Positions 45,262 through 54,023 are shown, counted from the stretch's first letter. The stretch is 64,000 bases of DNA from Aquitalea magnusonii (GCF_003202035.1 NZ_QJKC01000007.1:62001-126000), one strand, 5' to 3'. The notes: generated by a model not told the origin, from the sequence alone. Numbers and translations are program-made.

Positions 45262-45563
45262 TGCTGTACATCATCAGCGGCCAGGACCATCCCGGCAGCC
45301 TGGACAAGCGGCTGGCCTCCCGTCCGGAACACCTGGCCCGTCTTTCCGCCCTGCAGGAACAAGGTCGCCTGGTACTGGCCGGCCCCTGCCCGGCCATCGA
45401 CAGCATTGATCCGGGCAGCGCCGGTTTCACCGGCAGCCTGATCGTGGCCGAATTCGCCAGCCTGGAAGAAGCCCGCAACTGGGCCGATGCCGATCCCTAT
45501 GTTGCTGCCGGCGTCTATGCGGCGGTGGAAGTAAAGCCCTTCCGCAAGGTATTTCCCGCATGA
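45261..45563 (+). CDS. yciI: YciI-family protein
   Basis: A 100-residue dimeric alpha-beta barrel protein of the YciI family (E. coli YciI 98). The conserved His-Asp pair lies in [40 protein letters not shown] and [18 protein letters not shown] complete the fold. Dehydrochlorinase activity is known for distant relatives; the physiological role is unclear. It overlaps bolA by four bases (ATGA) and follows yciB. Confidence 0.9.
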   Translation: MLYIISGQDHPGSLDKRLASRPEHLARLSALQEQGRLVLAGPCPAIDSIDPGSAGFTGSLIVAEFASLEEARNWADADPYVAAGVYAAVEVKPFRKVFPA

Positions 45564-45826
45564 GTGACACCGTCGCCCTGCTGCAAGCGGCACTGCAAGC
45601 ACTGCAACCCGAACATCTGGAAATCGAGGATGACAGTGCGGCACATGCCGGCCATGCCGGCGCCCGCTCCGGCGGCGGCCACTACAATCTGCTAATCGTT
45701 TCCAGCCGCTTTGCCGGGCTGGGCAGCGTGGCCCGCCACCGGCTGGTCTACGCCACCCTGGGCGATCTGATGCAAACCCGGGTGCATGCGCTGGCCATTC
45801 GCGCACTGACACCTGACGAACTTTGA
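45560..45826 (+). CDS. bolA: BolA-family protein
   Basis: An 88-residue BolA-like protein. The class signature is [12 protein letters not shown] followed by [20 protein letters not shown] and [14 protein letters not shown]. BolA proteins pair with monothiol glutaredoxins in iron-sulfur and stress regulation. It sits in the conserved yciB-yciI-bolA-peptidyl-prolyl isomerase cluster; the next gene is 19 bases downstream. Confidence 0.92.
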   Translation: MSDTVALLQAALQALQPEHLEIEDDSAAHAGHAGARSGGGHYNLLIVSSRFAGLGSVARHRLVYATLGDLMQTRVHALAIRALTPDEL

Positions 45827-45845
45827 TTTCGAGAAAGAGTTATCC

Positions 45846-46634
45846 ATGAAAAACGCCCGTATCGCCGCCCTGCTGCTGGCAGCCAGTATCAGTGTTCCGG
45901 CCATGGCCGAATCCATTGCCATGGTCAATGGCAAGGCCATCGACAAGACCGATCTGGACAATGCCGTCGCGCTGGTCGTGCAGAACAGCAATGGCAATGT
46001 GCAAGACTCCCCCGCCCTGCGCCAGCAGGTGAAGGACACCCTGATCAACCGCGAAGTGATCCTGCAGGAAGCCCAGAGCCGCAAGCTGGACCAGCAGCCG
46101 GCCTTTATCAAGCGCCTGGATGAAGTGCGCCAGGACATGCTGCGTGAAGCACTGTTTGCCGACCTGCTCAAGCAGGTGAAGATCAGCGATGCCCAGCTGC
46201 AGGAACGCTACGCCCAGACCCAGAGCAAGTTCGCCGGCACCAAGGACGTGCATGCGCACCAGATTACCGTCGGCAGCGAGGCCGAGGCACAGAAAATCAT
46301 CGACAGCCTGAAAAAGGGCGGCAAGTTCGAAGATCTGGCCAAGAGCCGTTCGCTCGACCCGGCAGCCAAGCAGAATGGCGGCGACATGGGCTGGGGCAAT
46401 CTGGCACGCATGGAGCCGCAATTGGCCGAAGTGCTGAAGGGGCTGAACAAGGGCCAGGTCAGCAGCAAGCCGATGCAGACCCGCGTGGGCTGGATCGTGT
46501 TCAAGGTTGACGATGTACGCGATGCCAAACTGCCGCCGCTGGAAGAAGTAAAACCGCAGATCGAACGTCAGCTGCAGGAAGAAGCCATTGCCAAGGCAGT
46601 GGACGAACTGCGCGGCAAGGCGAAAATCCAGTAA
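45846..46634 (+). CDS. Periplasmic peptidyl-prolyl cis-trans isomerase (parvulin type), first copy
   Basis: A 262-residue protein with a signal peptide (ARIAALLLAASISVPAMAES). An N-terminal SurA-like helical region is followed by a parvulin domain at ~130-225 (VHAHQITVGSEAEAQKIIDS, KSRSLDPAAKQNGGDMGWGN). It helps fold secreted proteins. It follows bolA and is 35 bases before a close paralogue. Confidence 0.9.
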   Translation: MKNARIAALLLAASISVPAMAESIAMVNGKAIDKTDLDNAVALVVQNSNGNVQDSPALRQQVKDTLINREVILQEAQSRKLDQQPAFIKRLDEVRQDMLREALFADLLKQVKISDAQLQERYAQTQSKFAGTKDVHAHQITVGSEAEAQKIIDSLKKGGKFEDLAKSRSLDPAAKQNGGDMGWGNLARMEPQLAEVLKGLNKGQVSSKPMQTRVGWIVFKVDDVRDAKLPPLEEVKPQIERQLQEEAIAKAVDELRGKAKIQ

Positions 46635-46669
46635 CACCACACCACTGCAAGTAACAACAGGAATACATC

Positions 46670-47452
46670 ATGCGCAAGACTTTGCTGGCAAGCGCCCTGC
46701 TGGCCGCCCTGAGCACCACCGTCGTACTGGCTGCCGGCCCGTCCGTGAATGGCAATGAAATCTCCCAGGCCCGCATCGACGCCGTCGTGCAAATGATGGC
46801 CGCCCAGGGTCAGGCCGCTGACGACAAGACCAAGGACATGGTCAAGGATCAGCTGATCACCGCCGAAGTGCTGCGTCAGGAAGCCATCAAGAAGGGCTTC
46901 GACAAGACGGCCGACTTCAAGGCCGAACTGCAAAACATGGAAGCCATGGCCCTGGCCAACCGTGTGATCAAGGATTTCCAGAAAGCCAACCCGGTCACTG
47001 ACGACCAGCTGAAGGCCGAATACGACAAGCTGGTGGCTTCGGTTCCGGAAACCAAGCAATACCACGCCCGCCATATCCTGGTAGGCAGCGAAGCGGAAGC
47101 CAAGGCCGTGATCGAAGCCCTGCGCAAGGGCAAGGCCTTCGACCTGCTGGCCAAGGAAAAATCCAAGGATCCGGGCAGCAAGGCTAGCGGCGGCGATCTG
47201 GGCTGGCAGGAAGCCGGCACTTTCGTACCGGAGTTCTCCGATGCCATGGCCAAGCTGAGCAAGGGCCAGGTCACCGCCAAGCCGGTGAAAACCCAGTTTG
47301 GCTGGCACATCATCAAGCTGGACGACGTGCGTACCGAGCGCAATGTGCCCTCGCTGGAAGATGCCCGTCCGCAGCTGACCCAGCGCATCATGGGCGCCCG
47401 TATCGAAAAATACGTGGGCGACCTGAAGGCCCAGGCCAAGATCCAGCAGTAA
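46670..47452 (+). CDS. Periplasmic peptidyl-prolyl cis-trans isomerase (parvulin type), second copy
   Basis: A 260-residue paralogue of the preceding gene with its own signal peptide (ASALLAALSTTVVLAAGPS). The parvulin domain shows KQYHARHILVGSEAEAKAVI and KDPGSKASGGDLGWQEAG with conserved His and Phe positions. The AAGNN-type ribosome site is weak. The two genes share gene order and architecture but differ clearly in sequence, so the duplication is old. A strong terminator closes the operon. Confidence 0.9.
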   Translation: MRKTLLASALLAALSTTVVLAAGPSVNGNEISQARIDAVVQMMAAQGQAADDKTKDMVKDQLITAEVLRQEAIKKGFDKTADFKAELQNMEAMALANRVIKDFQKANPVTDDQLKAEYDKLVASVPETKQYHARHILVGSEAEAKAVIEALRKGKAFDLLAKEKSKDPGSKASGGDLGWQEAGTFVPEFSDAMAKLSKGQVTAKPVKTQFGWHIIKLDDVRTERNVPSLEDARPQLTQRIMGARIEKYVGDLKAQAKIQQ

Positions 47453-47487
47453 ACCGTCATCGGCCCGGCTTGCCGGGTGATGCGCAG

Positions 47488-47518
47488 AAAAAAAGGGATG
47501 CTCACGCATCCCTTTTTT
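47488..47518 (+). terminator. Intrinsic terminator after the isomerase pair
   Basis: Stem AAAAAAAGGGATGC/GCATCCCTTTTTT with a TCAC loop. It also serves the convergent enoyl-CoA hydratase gene. Confidence 0.9.
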
Positions 47519-47539
47519 ACCTGCCCGTGCCAGCCAGCA

Positions 47540-48319
47540 TCAGTCCTCGTCGGCCCAGCCTGGTGCGCGCTTGCCGAGGAAAGCCGCCACGCCCTCCAGC
47601 TGCTCCTCGCCGCCCACCAACTCCAGCAAAGCCTGCCGACCTTGCTGCAGATGCTGCTCCAGCGACAGGTTCACGCTATCCTCGATCAGCTGCCGGGCAC
47701 GCGCCACGGCCTGCGGTGCCTGATTGGCCACCTTGCCAGCCAGGCTGACAGCGATGATCTTGGCAAAGCCCGGATCGACAATCTCTTCGACCAGACCGAT
47801 ATCATAGGCTTTTTGCGCGTCGACAATCTCGCCGCCCAGAATCATCCGTTTGGCCCAGGACACCCCCACCTTGTCCGCCAGCCGCTTACAGCCGCCACCG
47901 GCCGGCAGCAGGCCGACCCGGGCTTCCGGCAGGCCCAGTCTGGCACCACGTTCCACCACCATGTAGTCGCACATCAGGGCGCACTCCAGTCCGCCGCCCA
48001 GGGCATAACCATTGATGGCAGCCACCGTCACGCCGGAATAATTGCGCACGGCGGCAAATGCAGCCGCAAAAGCATCCAGCAGGGCCTGTGCCTCCTGCTT
48101 GCTGCCGGCAGCAAACAGATTCAGGTCGGCACCGGCACAAAAAAAGGCATCGCCCGCCCCGGTCAACACGACCGAGCGCACGCTCTTGTCCGACTGCAGC
48201 GCTGACATCAGCCCGGCCAATTCCTGCAGGCTGGCAATGGTCCACAAGTTGGCGGGAGGGTGATTGATGGTGATGATTGCAGACTGGCCCAGATGTTCAA
48301 GCGTCAAATACTTGGCCAT
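47540..48319 (-). CDS. Enoyl-CoA hydratase/isomerase family protein
   Basis: A 259-residue crotonase-fold enzyme. The oxyanion-hole and CoA motifs are AFFCAGADLNLFAAG and INGYALGGGLECALMCDYMV. A glutamate-rich LPEARVGLLPAGGGCKRLAD segment and the C-terminal FLGKRAPGWA complete the fold. It could act in beta-oxidation or another acyl-CoA pathway. It is a single gene with no acyl-CoA partners next to it. Confidence 0.88.
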   Translation of the reverse strand: MAKYLTLEHLGQSAIITINHPPANLWTIASLQELAGLMSALQSDKSVRSVVLTGAGDAFFCAGADLNLFAAGSKQEAQALLDAFAAAFAAVRNYSGVTVAAINGYALGGGLECALMCDYMVVERGARLGLPEARVGLLPAGGGCKRLADKVGVSWAKRMILGGEIVDAQKAYDIGLVEEIVDPGFAKIIAVSLAGKVANQAPQAVARARQLIEDSVNLSLEQHLQQGRQALLELVGGEEQLEGVAAFLGKRAPGWADED

Positions 48320-48617
48320 GTAGTTTCCTCAGTTTCTCTATGGGTCGTTACACATTGCGGCTCCTGCCCGCGTGGCCTTGTTACCAGACCATCCCCGATA
48401 CCGACAGGAAAGAATGAGCATTCTCAGGGCTTGCACCACCTTTTTCCAGCATGGAATGCCGATATGCTCAACTTTTTTTCTAGATGGCTGCGCACTTGAA
48501 TGCCAAACAGAATTTGCGTTTTTTTTACTATTACCATGTCACAATTTGCCTAATATTCAGGCAATCCGGCCTGTTGGCCGCTCTGTTAGAATAGAGGTTT
48601 AAGCAACAGGCTGTCGC
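48320..48617. other. Divergent intergenic region
   Basis: AT-richer gap between enoyl-CoA hydratase and the SafE-like gene, holding both promoters. A TAGAAT just upstream of the plus-strand gene is a possible -10 but no good -35 is seen. No gene or named regulatory motif is supported. Confidence 0.35.
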
Positions 48618-49289
48618 ATGTTAGAAACAAACTTCTGGATCATCTTCCTGACCGGCCTGCTGGGTGGCGGACATTGCATGGGCATGTGCGGCGGCATCAT
48701 CACCGCGCTCACGCTGAATCTGCCGGCCGGACAACGGCGCTGGCTGATCCTGCTTTCCTACAATATCGGTCGCATCGGCAGCTATGTGCTGGTGGGCGTC
48801 CTGCTGGGCGGCCTGGCCGGCGCCGGCCTCAGCCTGCTGACGGCGCGGCCGGCACAGCTTGCCTTGCTGGTGCTGGCCAACCTGATGCTGATTGCCATGG
48901 GCCTGTACCTGGCAGGCCTGTCTTCCGCCATCACTGCCCTGGAAAAACTGGGCCGGCCGGCATGGGCCCGTCTGCAACCCCTGCTGGCACGCCTGCTCCC
49001 CATCCGCAGTCCACGCACGGCACTGCTGGCAGGCATGCTGTGGGGCTGGCTGCCCTGCGGTCTGGTATACAGCGCCTCATTGTCCGCCCTGGCCAGCGGC
49101 AAAGCCACTCAGGGCGGTTTGCTGATGCTGGCTTTCGGCCTGGGCACCTTGCCGAATCTGCTGCTGATGGGGGTGTTTGCCGACACCTTGCGCCAGTGGC
49201 TGCAACAAAAACCAGTGCGTCTACTGGCTGGTTTGCTGGTTGCCGGCATGGGTCTGACTCGACTGGCACTGCTGGCTACCGCTCATTAA
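48618..49289 (+). CDS. SafE/UreH-type membrane transporter (copper/cytochrome-linked)
   Basis: A 223-residue inner-membrane protein of the TauE/SafE (DsbD_2-like) branch with about six membrane helices. A Cys/Met/His-rich motif GGGHCMGMCGG near residues 17-26 and a second GWLPCGLVYSAS segment are typical of the group found near ccoNOP genes. Members take part in copper supply or cytochrome c oxidase assembly; the precise role is inferred. No cco genes are in the window. A strong terminator follows. Confidence 0.8.
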   Translation: MLETNFWIIFLTGLLGGGHCMGMCGGIITALTLNLPAGQRRWLILLSYNIGRIGSYVLVGVLLGGLAGAGLSLLTARPAQLALLVLANLMLIAMGLYLAGLSSAITALEKLGRPAWARLQPLLARLLPIRSPRTALLAGMLWGWLPCGLVYSASLSALASGKATQGGLLMLAFGLGTLPNLLLMGVFADTLRQWLQQKPVRLLAGLLVAGMGLTRLALLATAH

Positions 49290-49319
49290 AAAAGCCGTCG
49301 CGTTGGCGCGACGGCTTTT
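49288..49319. terminator. Bidirectional intrinsic terminator between SafE-like gene and znuA
   Basis: Stem AAAAGCCGTCGCG/CGCGACGGCTTTT with a TTGG loop and flanking A/T runs, between convergent genes. Confidence 0.88.
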
Positions 49320-49348
49320 GAACAGATAAGCAGACTGCCGGTGCCGCG

Positions 49349-50236
49349 TCAGCGAATGGACTTCAGGATGGTTTCCACATTGTAGTGAAACAGCTTGAGG
49401 TAATCGCTGGCCGGGCCGCTGGGCTTGGACAGGGCATCGGCATACAGCTCGCCGCCGATCTTCACCTTGGCTTCGCGGGTCAGCTGCTCCAGCAGGCGCT
49501 TGTCGGTCATGTTTTCCATGAACACCGCATTGACCTTTTCCTGCCGCACCTGGCGCACCAATTGCGCCACCCCCTTGGCCGAGGCTTCGGCTTCGGTGCT
49601 GACGCCCTGGATGGCCAGCAGCTTGATGCCGTAACGTTCACCAAAATAGCCGAAGGCATCATGCGAGGTCAGCATCTTGCGCCTGGCTGCCGGAATGGCA
49701 GCAAATTCCTTGGCCGCCCAATCGTCCTGCTGCTTCACCTTGGCGGCAAACTCCGCGGCACGGCGGGTGTACTCCGCCTTGCCTTGCGGGTCGGCCTTGA
49801 TCAGGCCATCGGTGATGTTGCGGATATAGACTTGCACCCGCTGCGGATCATGCCAGGCATGCGGATCCACCATCTCATGGCCATGTTCTTCGCCTTCTTC
49901 GGCCGGCGCCATGCGCGTCTTGATGCCCTTGCCCGCCTCGACCAGCACGCCCTTGAAGCTGGAAGCCTTGGTCAGACGACCCATCCAGCCCTCCAGACCC
50001 AGACCGTTGGTGACAAACAGCCGCGAGGCCGACAGTTTCTTCACATCGGCAGGCGATGGCTGAAACACATGGGCATCCTGATCGGGCCCCACCAGCGACA
50101 CCACATCCACGCGATCGCCGCCGATTTGACGGGCCATGTCACCCACAATGCTGAAACTGGCCACCACCGGCAGCTTCGCCGCCAGGGCAAAGGCCGGCAG
50201 ACTCAGCAATAACAAGCCGAACAGGCTTTTTTTCAT
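49349..50236 (-). CDS. znuA: Zinc ABC transporter, periplasmic binding protein
   Basis: A 295-residue metal-binding lipoprotein-like or secreted protein (family PsaA/ZnuA) with a signal peptide (LFGLLLLSLPAFALA). Metal ligands are visible as H56 (QDAHVFQP), H126 (VDPHAWHD) and H192 (TSHDAFGYF), plus an acidic residue near GELYADALS. The His-rich loop of classic ZnuA is reduced to EEGEEHGHE (114-121). It is the last gene of the zur operon, nine bases after znuB. Zinc rather than manganese is inferred from its neighbours. Confidence 0.9.
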   Translation of the reverse strand: MKKSLFGLLLLSLPAFALAAKLPVVASFSIVGDMARQIGGDRVDVVSLVGPDQDAHVFQPSPADVKKLSASRLFVTNGLGLEGWMGRLTKASSFKGVLVEAGKGIKTRMAPAEEGEEHGHEMVDPHAWHDPQRVQVYIRNITDGLIKADPQGKAEYTRRAAEFAAKVKQQDDWAAKEFAAIPAARRKMLTSHDAFGYFGERYGIKLLAIQGVSTEAEASAKGVAQLVRQVRQEKVNAVFMENMTDKRLLEQLTREAKVKIGGELYADALSKPSGPASDYLKLFHYNVETILKSIR

Positions 50237-50245
50237 GCTATCTCC

Positions 50246-51121
50246 TCAGGATTCAAAATGCCGTGCACGGATATAGCGCGGCAAAGCACCGCCCGCTGGC
50301 GCGAACAGCAGGGAAAACAGATAGAACAGGCCGGCCACCAGGATGATGGCGGGGCCGGACGGCAGCTCGAAATGGTAGGACAGCAGCAAACCGGCCATGC
50401 CGCTGACAAAGGCCACACTCACCGCCATCACCAGCATGCCTTCCACCGACTCCGACCACAGCCGCGCGGTGATTGCCGGCAGCATCATCAGGCCGACCGC
50501 CATCAGCGTGCCCAGCGCCTGGAAACCGGATACCAGGTTCAGCACCACCAGCATCAAAAAGGCCATGTGCCACAGGCCGCCACGCGCACCCACCGCACGC
50601 AGGAATACCGGGTCCAGGCTTTCCAGCAGCATGGGCCGATAGATAAAGGCCAGGCAGATCAGCGTGACCGAGGCCACTCCGCTCACCAGATAGAGTGCCG
50701 CATCATCCACCGCCAGCACCGAGCCAAACAGGATGTGCATCAGGTCGACATTGCTGCCGCTCTTGGACACCAGCAATACGCCAATGGCCAGTGACAACAA
50801 ATAGAAGGCGGCAAAACTGGCATCTTCCTTGATGCTGGAAAAACGGGTGGCCAATCCGGCCAGCACCGCCACCAGCACGCCGGCGAAAAAGCCGCCCAGG
50901 CTCATGGCCGGCAGGCTGAGACCGGCCAGCATGAAGCCCACCGCCGCACCGGGCAGCACGGCATGGCTCATGGCATCGCCCATCAGGCTCATGCGCCGCA
51001 TCACCAGAAACAGGCCGATGGGACCACTGCCCAGCGATAGCGCCAGACAACCGGCCAGCGCGCGGCGCATGAAGGCGAAATCCACAAAGGGAGCAATCAA
51101 CAAGTCATACAGGTGTTGCAT
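50246..51121 (-). CDS. znuB: Zinc ABC transporter, permease
   Basis: A 291-residue inner-membrane protein with about eight helices, of the ABC-3 metal permease family. Clear segments include FMRRALAGCLALSLGSGPIG, the VMRRMSLMGDAMSHAVLPGA loop and GFQALGTLMAVGLMMLPAIT. It overlaps znuC by one base and precedes znuA. E. coli ZnuB is 261 residues; the extra length is at the N-terminus and C-terminus. Confidence 0.93.
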   Translation of the reverse strand: MQHLYDLLIAPFVDFAFMRRALAGCLALSLGSGPIGLFLVMRRMSLMGDAMSHAVLPGAAVGFMLAGLSLPAMSLGGFFAGVLVAVLAGLATRFSSIKEDASFAAFYLLSLAIGVLLVSKSGSNVDLMHILFGSVLAVDDAALYLVSGVASVTLICLAFIYRPMLLESLDPVFLRAVGARGGLWHMAFLMLVVLNLVSGFQALGTLMAVGLMMLPAITARLWSESVEGMLVMAVSVAFVSGMAGLLLSYHFELPSGPAIILVAGLFYLFSLLFAPAGGALPRYIRARHFES

Positions 51122-51864
51122 CAGACATTGACCCCGTCGACCCGGCAGACCGCTGCGCGGTCCTGCCAGTGGGCTGCGGTATCCACCGCCCGTTTCAGAT
51201 TGGCATCGGTCAGCACCTGCTCGGTACGGCCCCAGGCCACCACCTCGCGCGCCAACAGCAAGGTATGCGGGAAATAGGCGCGCACCTGCTCGTAGTCATG
51301 CAGGACCGCGATGATGGTGCGGCCCTCTTCTTTCCAGCGCCGCACCAGCTCCAGCAAATCGAAGGTGGTTTTGGCATCCATGGCGGTGAAGGGCTCGTCC
51401 AGCAGGATCAGCCGCGCGTCCTGCAGCAGGATGCGGGCGAACAATACGCGCTGGAATTGCCCGCTGGACAGCGCGGAGATGGCACGCGGCGCGAAATCGG
51501 CCAGCCCTACCTGCTCCAGCGCATCCATGGCCTGCCCCAGGCCGGCACGCCCTACCTTGCCAAACGGCCCGGTGCGATGCCACAAGCCAGTGGCCACCAG
51601 GTCCAGCACACTGACCGGCAGCGAACGGTCGATCTCGGACTGCTGCGGCAGATAGGCAATATCCTGGCGGGCAAAACCATCCAGCCTGGCCTGGCCGGAA
51701 TCGGGCGTCAGGGCACCGATCATGGCCTTGAGCAAGGTGCTCTTGCCTGCACCGTTCGGCCCGAAAATGGCCGTGGCATCACCGGCAACAAAGCTGCCAC
51801 TGACATGGTGTACGGCGGGATGACGCTGATAAGACACTGTCAGATTATCGAGAATGACTGTCAT
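51121..51864 (-). CDS. znuC: Zinc ABC transporter, ATP-binding protein
   Basis: A 247-residue ABC ATPase. Walker A IFGPNGAGKSTLLKAMIG, the LSSGQFQRVLFARILLQDA signature, and Walker B LILLDEPFTAMDAKT are intact. The ATG at 51864 (MTVILDNLTVSYQRH) is preferred to an upstream in-frame ATG. It overlaps the His-rich gene by four bases and znuB by one base. Confidence 0.94.
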   Translation of the reverse strand: MTVILDNLTVSYQRHPAVHHVSGSFVAGDATAIFGPNGAGKSTLLKAMIGALTPDSGQARLDGFARQDIAYLPQQSEIDRSLPVSVLDLVATGLWHRTGPFGKVGRAGLGQAMDALEQVGLADFAPRAISALSSGQFQRVLFARILLQDARLILLDEPFTAMDAKTTFDLLELVRRWKEEGRTIIAVLHDYEQVRAYFPHTLLLAREVVAWGRTEQVLTDANLKRAVDTAAHWQDRAAVCRVDGVNV

Positions 51865-52061
51865 GCCACCTCCTGCAAGGCCCACAGCACTACCGACCAC
51901 AGACCGGCCAGCACCAGCAGGGCCAGCGCCAGGCGCTGCCAGGCGGACATGGCCAGCAGGCTGACGGGCGGGCGCAGATTGGCGGCAGTCAGATGCTGGT
52001 GCGGTGTGGCGGCATGATCATGAGCATGCTTATCAGCCGAAGAAGAATGTTGATGTTTCAT
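51861..52061 (-). CDS. His-rich small membrane protein in the zinc operon
   Basis: A 66-residue protein with seven histidines in the first 23 residues (3, 5, 12, 14, 16, 21, 23), then one membrane helix (~41-61, WQRLALALLVLAGLWSVVLW). It lies eight bases after the COG0523 GTPase gene and overlaps znuC by four bases. The His cluster and the operon make zinc handling likely, perhaps delivery to or modulation of the transporter, but no family is known to me. The start at 52061 is chosen for its spacing after the upstream stop. Confidence 0.65.
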   Translation of the reverse strand: MKHQHSSSADKHAHDHAATPHQHLTAANLRPPVSLLAMSAWQRLALALLVLAGLWSVVLWALQEVA

Positions 52062-52069
52062 GTTGCCAC

Positions 52070-52987
52070 TTACTCGAAGCAAGCCTGCAAGGCTGCCTCA
52101 ATCTTTGCGTTATCCAGCGCCGGGGCGATCAGCTCGAAGCGGCTGTCGCGCCGCCATGACACCTGGCTGGCGCTCCACTGCCCTTCCACCCAGTTCAGCC
52201 AGACCCAGCTGTCCAGCACCTTGAACACACCCTTGGCCCTGACCAGACCAGGCAGCAGCTGGGGCAAGGTGTCAAAGAAATCGGTGAGTTTTTCGCCACT
52301 GAAAGCCTGCTCTGGCGGGAAGGTCCAGCCGGCAGAGTCCCAGCCAGTGCCACTCTCCGCCGGAATGGCAGGCCGGTAGCGCGGCTTGAGCGTAACGGCG
52401 GCGTCCAGCCAGCTCACATCCAGCAGGCCATCGCGCACCTCGGCCACCACCGACTTGGGCGGGAACAGCTTGCCCGCCTGGCTACGGAAGGCTTCCAGCG
52501 TTTCGGCATCTGCCATATCGATCTTGTTGGCTACCAGCACATCGGCAATGGCTACCTGGTCGCGGTACAAGGGCTGGCGCAGGTAGTCCGGGCTGACAAA
52601 CTGGCGCGGATCGACCAGGGTCAGCACCGCACCCACTTCCAGCGCCTCACCCAGCGGTTTGGCGCGCAGCTCGTCGATGACGCCAGCCGCATGGGCCAGC
52701 CCGCTGGCCTCGATCAGCAGACGGTCCGGTCGTTCGCGCCGCAGCAGGGTGGCCACGGTGGCGGTCATTTGCGGACCGGCCACGCAGCACAGGCAGCCAC
52801 CGGCGATTTCCGCCACCGGCAGGTCGTCGTTCATCAGTGCGGCACCATCGATGCCCACTTCTCCGAATTCATTGACGATGACCGCCCATTTTTCACTGGC
52901 CGGACGGGTGGCAATCAAATGGCGCAGGGCTGTGGTCTTGCCCACGCCCAGAAAGCCGGTAAACAGATTGACGATGGTTTTTTTCAT
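52070..52987 (-). CDS. COG0523 (CobW-like) metallochaperone GTPase
   Basis: A 305-residue G3E GTPase. The N-terminal P-loop GFLGVGKTTALRHLI, the metal motif GGCLCCV (GCxCC type), the Walker B VLTLVDPRQF and the NKID loop VLVANKIDMADA are present, with a C-terminal CobW domain. In zinc operons such proteins (ZigA, ZagA, YeiR-like) deliver zinc or manage zinc-dependent enzymes under starvation. The start MKKTIVNLFTG overlaps zur by four bases. It may be ZigA-like; YjiA-like function is also possible. Confidence 0.88.
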   Translation of the reverse strand: MKKTIVNLFTGFLGVGKTTALRHLIATRPASEKWAVIVNEFGEVGIDGAALMNDDLPVAEIAGGCLCCVAGPQMTATVATLLRRERPDRLLIEASGLAHAAGVIDELRAKPLGEALEVGAVLTLVDPRQFVSPDYLRQPLYRDQVAIADVLVANKIDMADAETLEAFRSQAGKLFPPKSVVAEVRDGLLDVSWLDAAVTLKPRYRPAIPAESGTGWDSAGWTFPPEQAFSGEKLTDFFDTLPQLLPGLVRAKGVFKVLDSWVWLNWVEGQWSASQVSWRRDSRFELIAPALDNAKIEAALQACFE

Positions 52988-53418
52988 ATGCGGCATGCCT
53001 TGCAAAGTCCGGTTAGCGTCAGGTTCTGGCGGCTGAGGGTGAAGTCGGCGGCGTCCGCAACATCGCGCAGGCCGGCCAGTGCCGCGATGACGTCCACTTC
53101 CTGTACCTTGCCGCAGGTTTCACAGACCAGAATCATGCTTTCGTGCTGACATTCGAAATGGTCACAGACAACAAAGCCGTTCAGGGCATCCACGCGGTGC
53201 AGCAAGCCCTGCTCGACCAGGAAATCCAGGGCGCGGTATACGGTGGGCGGGGCGGCAATGCCGCGCTCCTTTTGCAAATCGGCCAGCACCTGATAGGCCT
53301 TGACCACGCCCTCGTGGCGCAGCACCAGCTCCAGCACCTGGCGGCGCAGGGCAGTCAGCTTGCAGCCGCGGCGCTCGCAATGGGCTTCGGCAGCCTGGAG
53401 GTAATCCGTGCGGTTCAT
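52984..53418 (-). CDS. zur: Zinc uptake regulator (Fur family)
   Basis: A 144-residue repressor. The N-terminal winged helix contains CKLTALRRQVLELVLRHEGV and APPTVYRALDFLVEQGL. The dimer and metal region has HRVDALNGFVVCDHFECQHE, with the CETC and CKAC pairs forming a structural zinc site. It is the first gene of the operon zur-COG0523-His-rich-znuC-znuB-znuA and has a palindromic Zur-like box 26 bases upstream. Its length is somewhat shorter than E. coli Zur (171). Confidence 0.92.
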   Translation of the reverse strand: MNRTDYLQAAEAHCERRGCKLTALRRQVLELVLRHEGVVKAYQVLADLQKERGIAAPPTVYRALDFLVEQGLLHRVDALNGFVVCDHFECQHESMILVCETCGKVQEVDVIAALAGLRDVADAADFTLSRQNLTLTGLCKACRI

Positions 53419-53443
53419 TGGCGACTCCTGTTGGCGAGGGCGA

Positions 53444-53460
53444 ATGTTACTTTATAACAT
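53444..53460. promoter_or_regulatory. Zur-like operator
   Basis: A palindrome ATGTTA-N5-TAACAT (53444-53449, 53455-53460) lies upstream of zur. It resembles the E. coli Zur box core (TGTTATAATATAACA-like). It could control the zinc operon and, divergently, the cytochrome c' gene ~100 bases away. Confidence 0.65.
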
Positions 53461-53562
53461 CAGTAGCGCACAACCATTAACACTACCGGGTTCTACCTGT
53501 CATCCACCCGTGATAGCCTGCCTTATCCCCTGCAGCAGCTTGCAACCTTCAAAGGAGTTCAC

Positions 53563-54003
53563 ATGAAAAAAACCCTCATGCTCAGCCTTTGCGCCGTTCT
53601 GGCCAGCCCGGCCTTTGCCGCCACCGATCCGGTTTCTGCCCGTCAGGACATTTTCAAGCAGTTCAAGAAAGACGCCGCGGCGATGGGCAAGATGGTGAAG
53701 AGCGATACGATCAACAAGGACGAATTCAGCAAGCTGGCTGCGCATCTGGATGAAGTGGCCCAGCAGCCCTGGCAACACTTCCCGGCGGGCACCGCCAGTG
53801 GGCAGGCTGCCAGAAAGACTGAAGCAAAGGCAGAAATCTGGAGCAAGCCCGCAGAATGGACCAAGGCTGTGGACAGCTTCAAGGCCGAAACCGGCAAATT
53901 GAAACAGGTCGCCGCCAACGGCGATGCGGCCAGCATCAAGAACCAGTTTGCTGCCGTGCAAAAAACCTGTAAGAGCTGCCACGACGCCTTTCGCAAAGAC
54001 TGA
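53563..54003 (+). CDS. Cytochrome c' family protein, first copy
   Basis: A 146-residue secreted monoheme cytochrome (PF01322 type). A signal peptide (LMLSLCAVLASPAFA) is followed by a four-helix bundle with the heme motif C136-K-S-C139-H140 close to the C-terminus. Cytochromes c' bind NO or act as electron carriers. The AAAGGAG ribosome site is well placed. It is divergent from zur and followed by its own terminator, then a paralogue. Confidence 0.9.
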   Translation: MKKTLMLSLCAVLASPAFAATDPVSARQDIFKQFKKDAAAMGKMVKSDTINKDEFSKLAAHLDEVAQQPWQHFPAGTASGQAARKTEAKAEIWSKPAEWTKAVDSFKAETGKLKQVAANGDAASIKNQFAAVQKTCKSCHDAFRKD

Positions 54004-54023
54004 TAAACTCAGCGCTTGATCAG

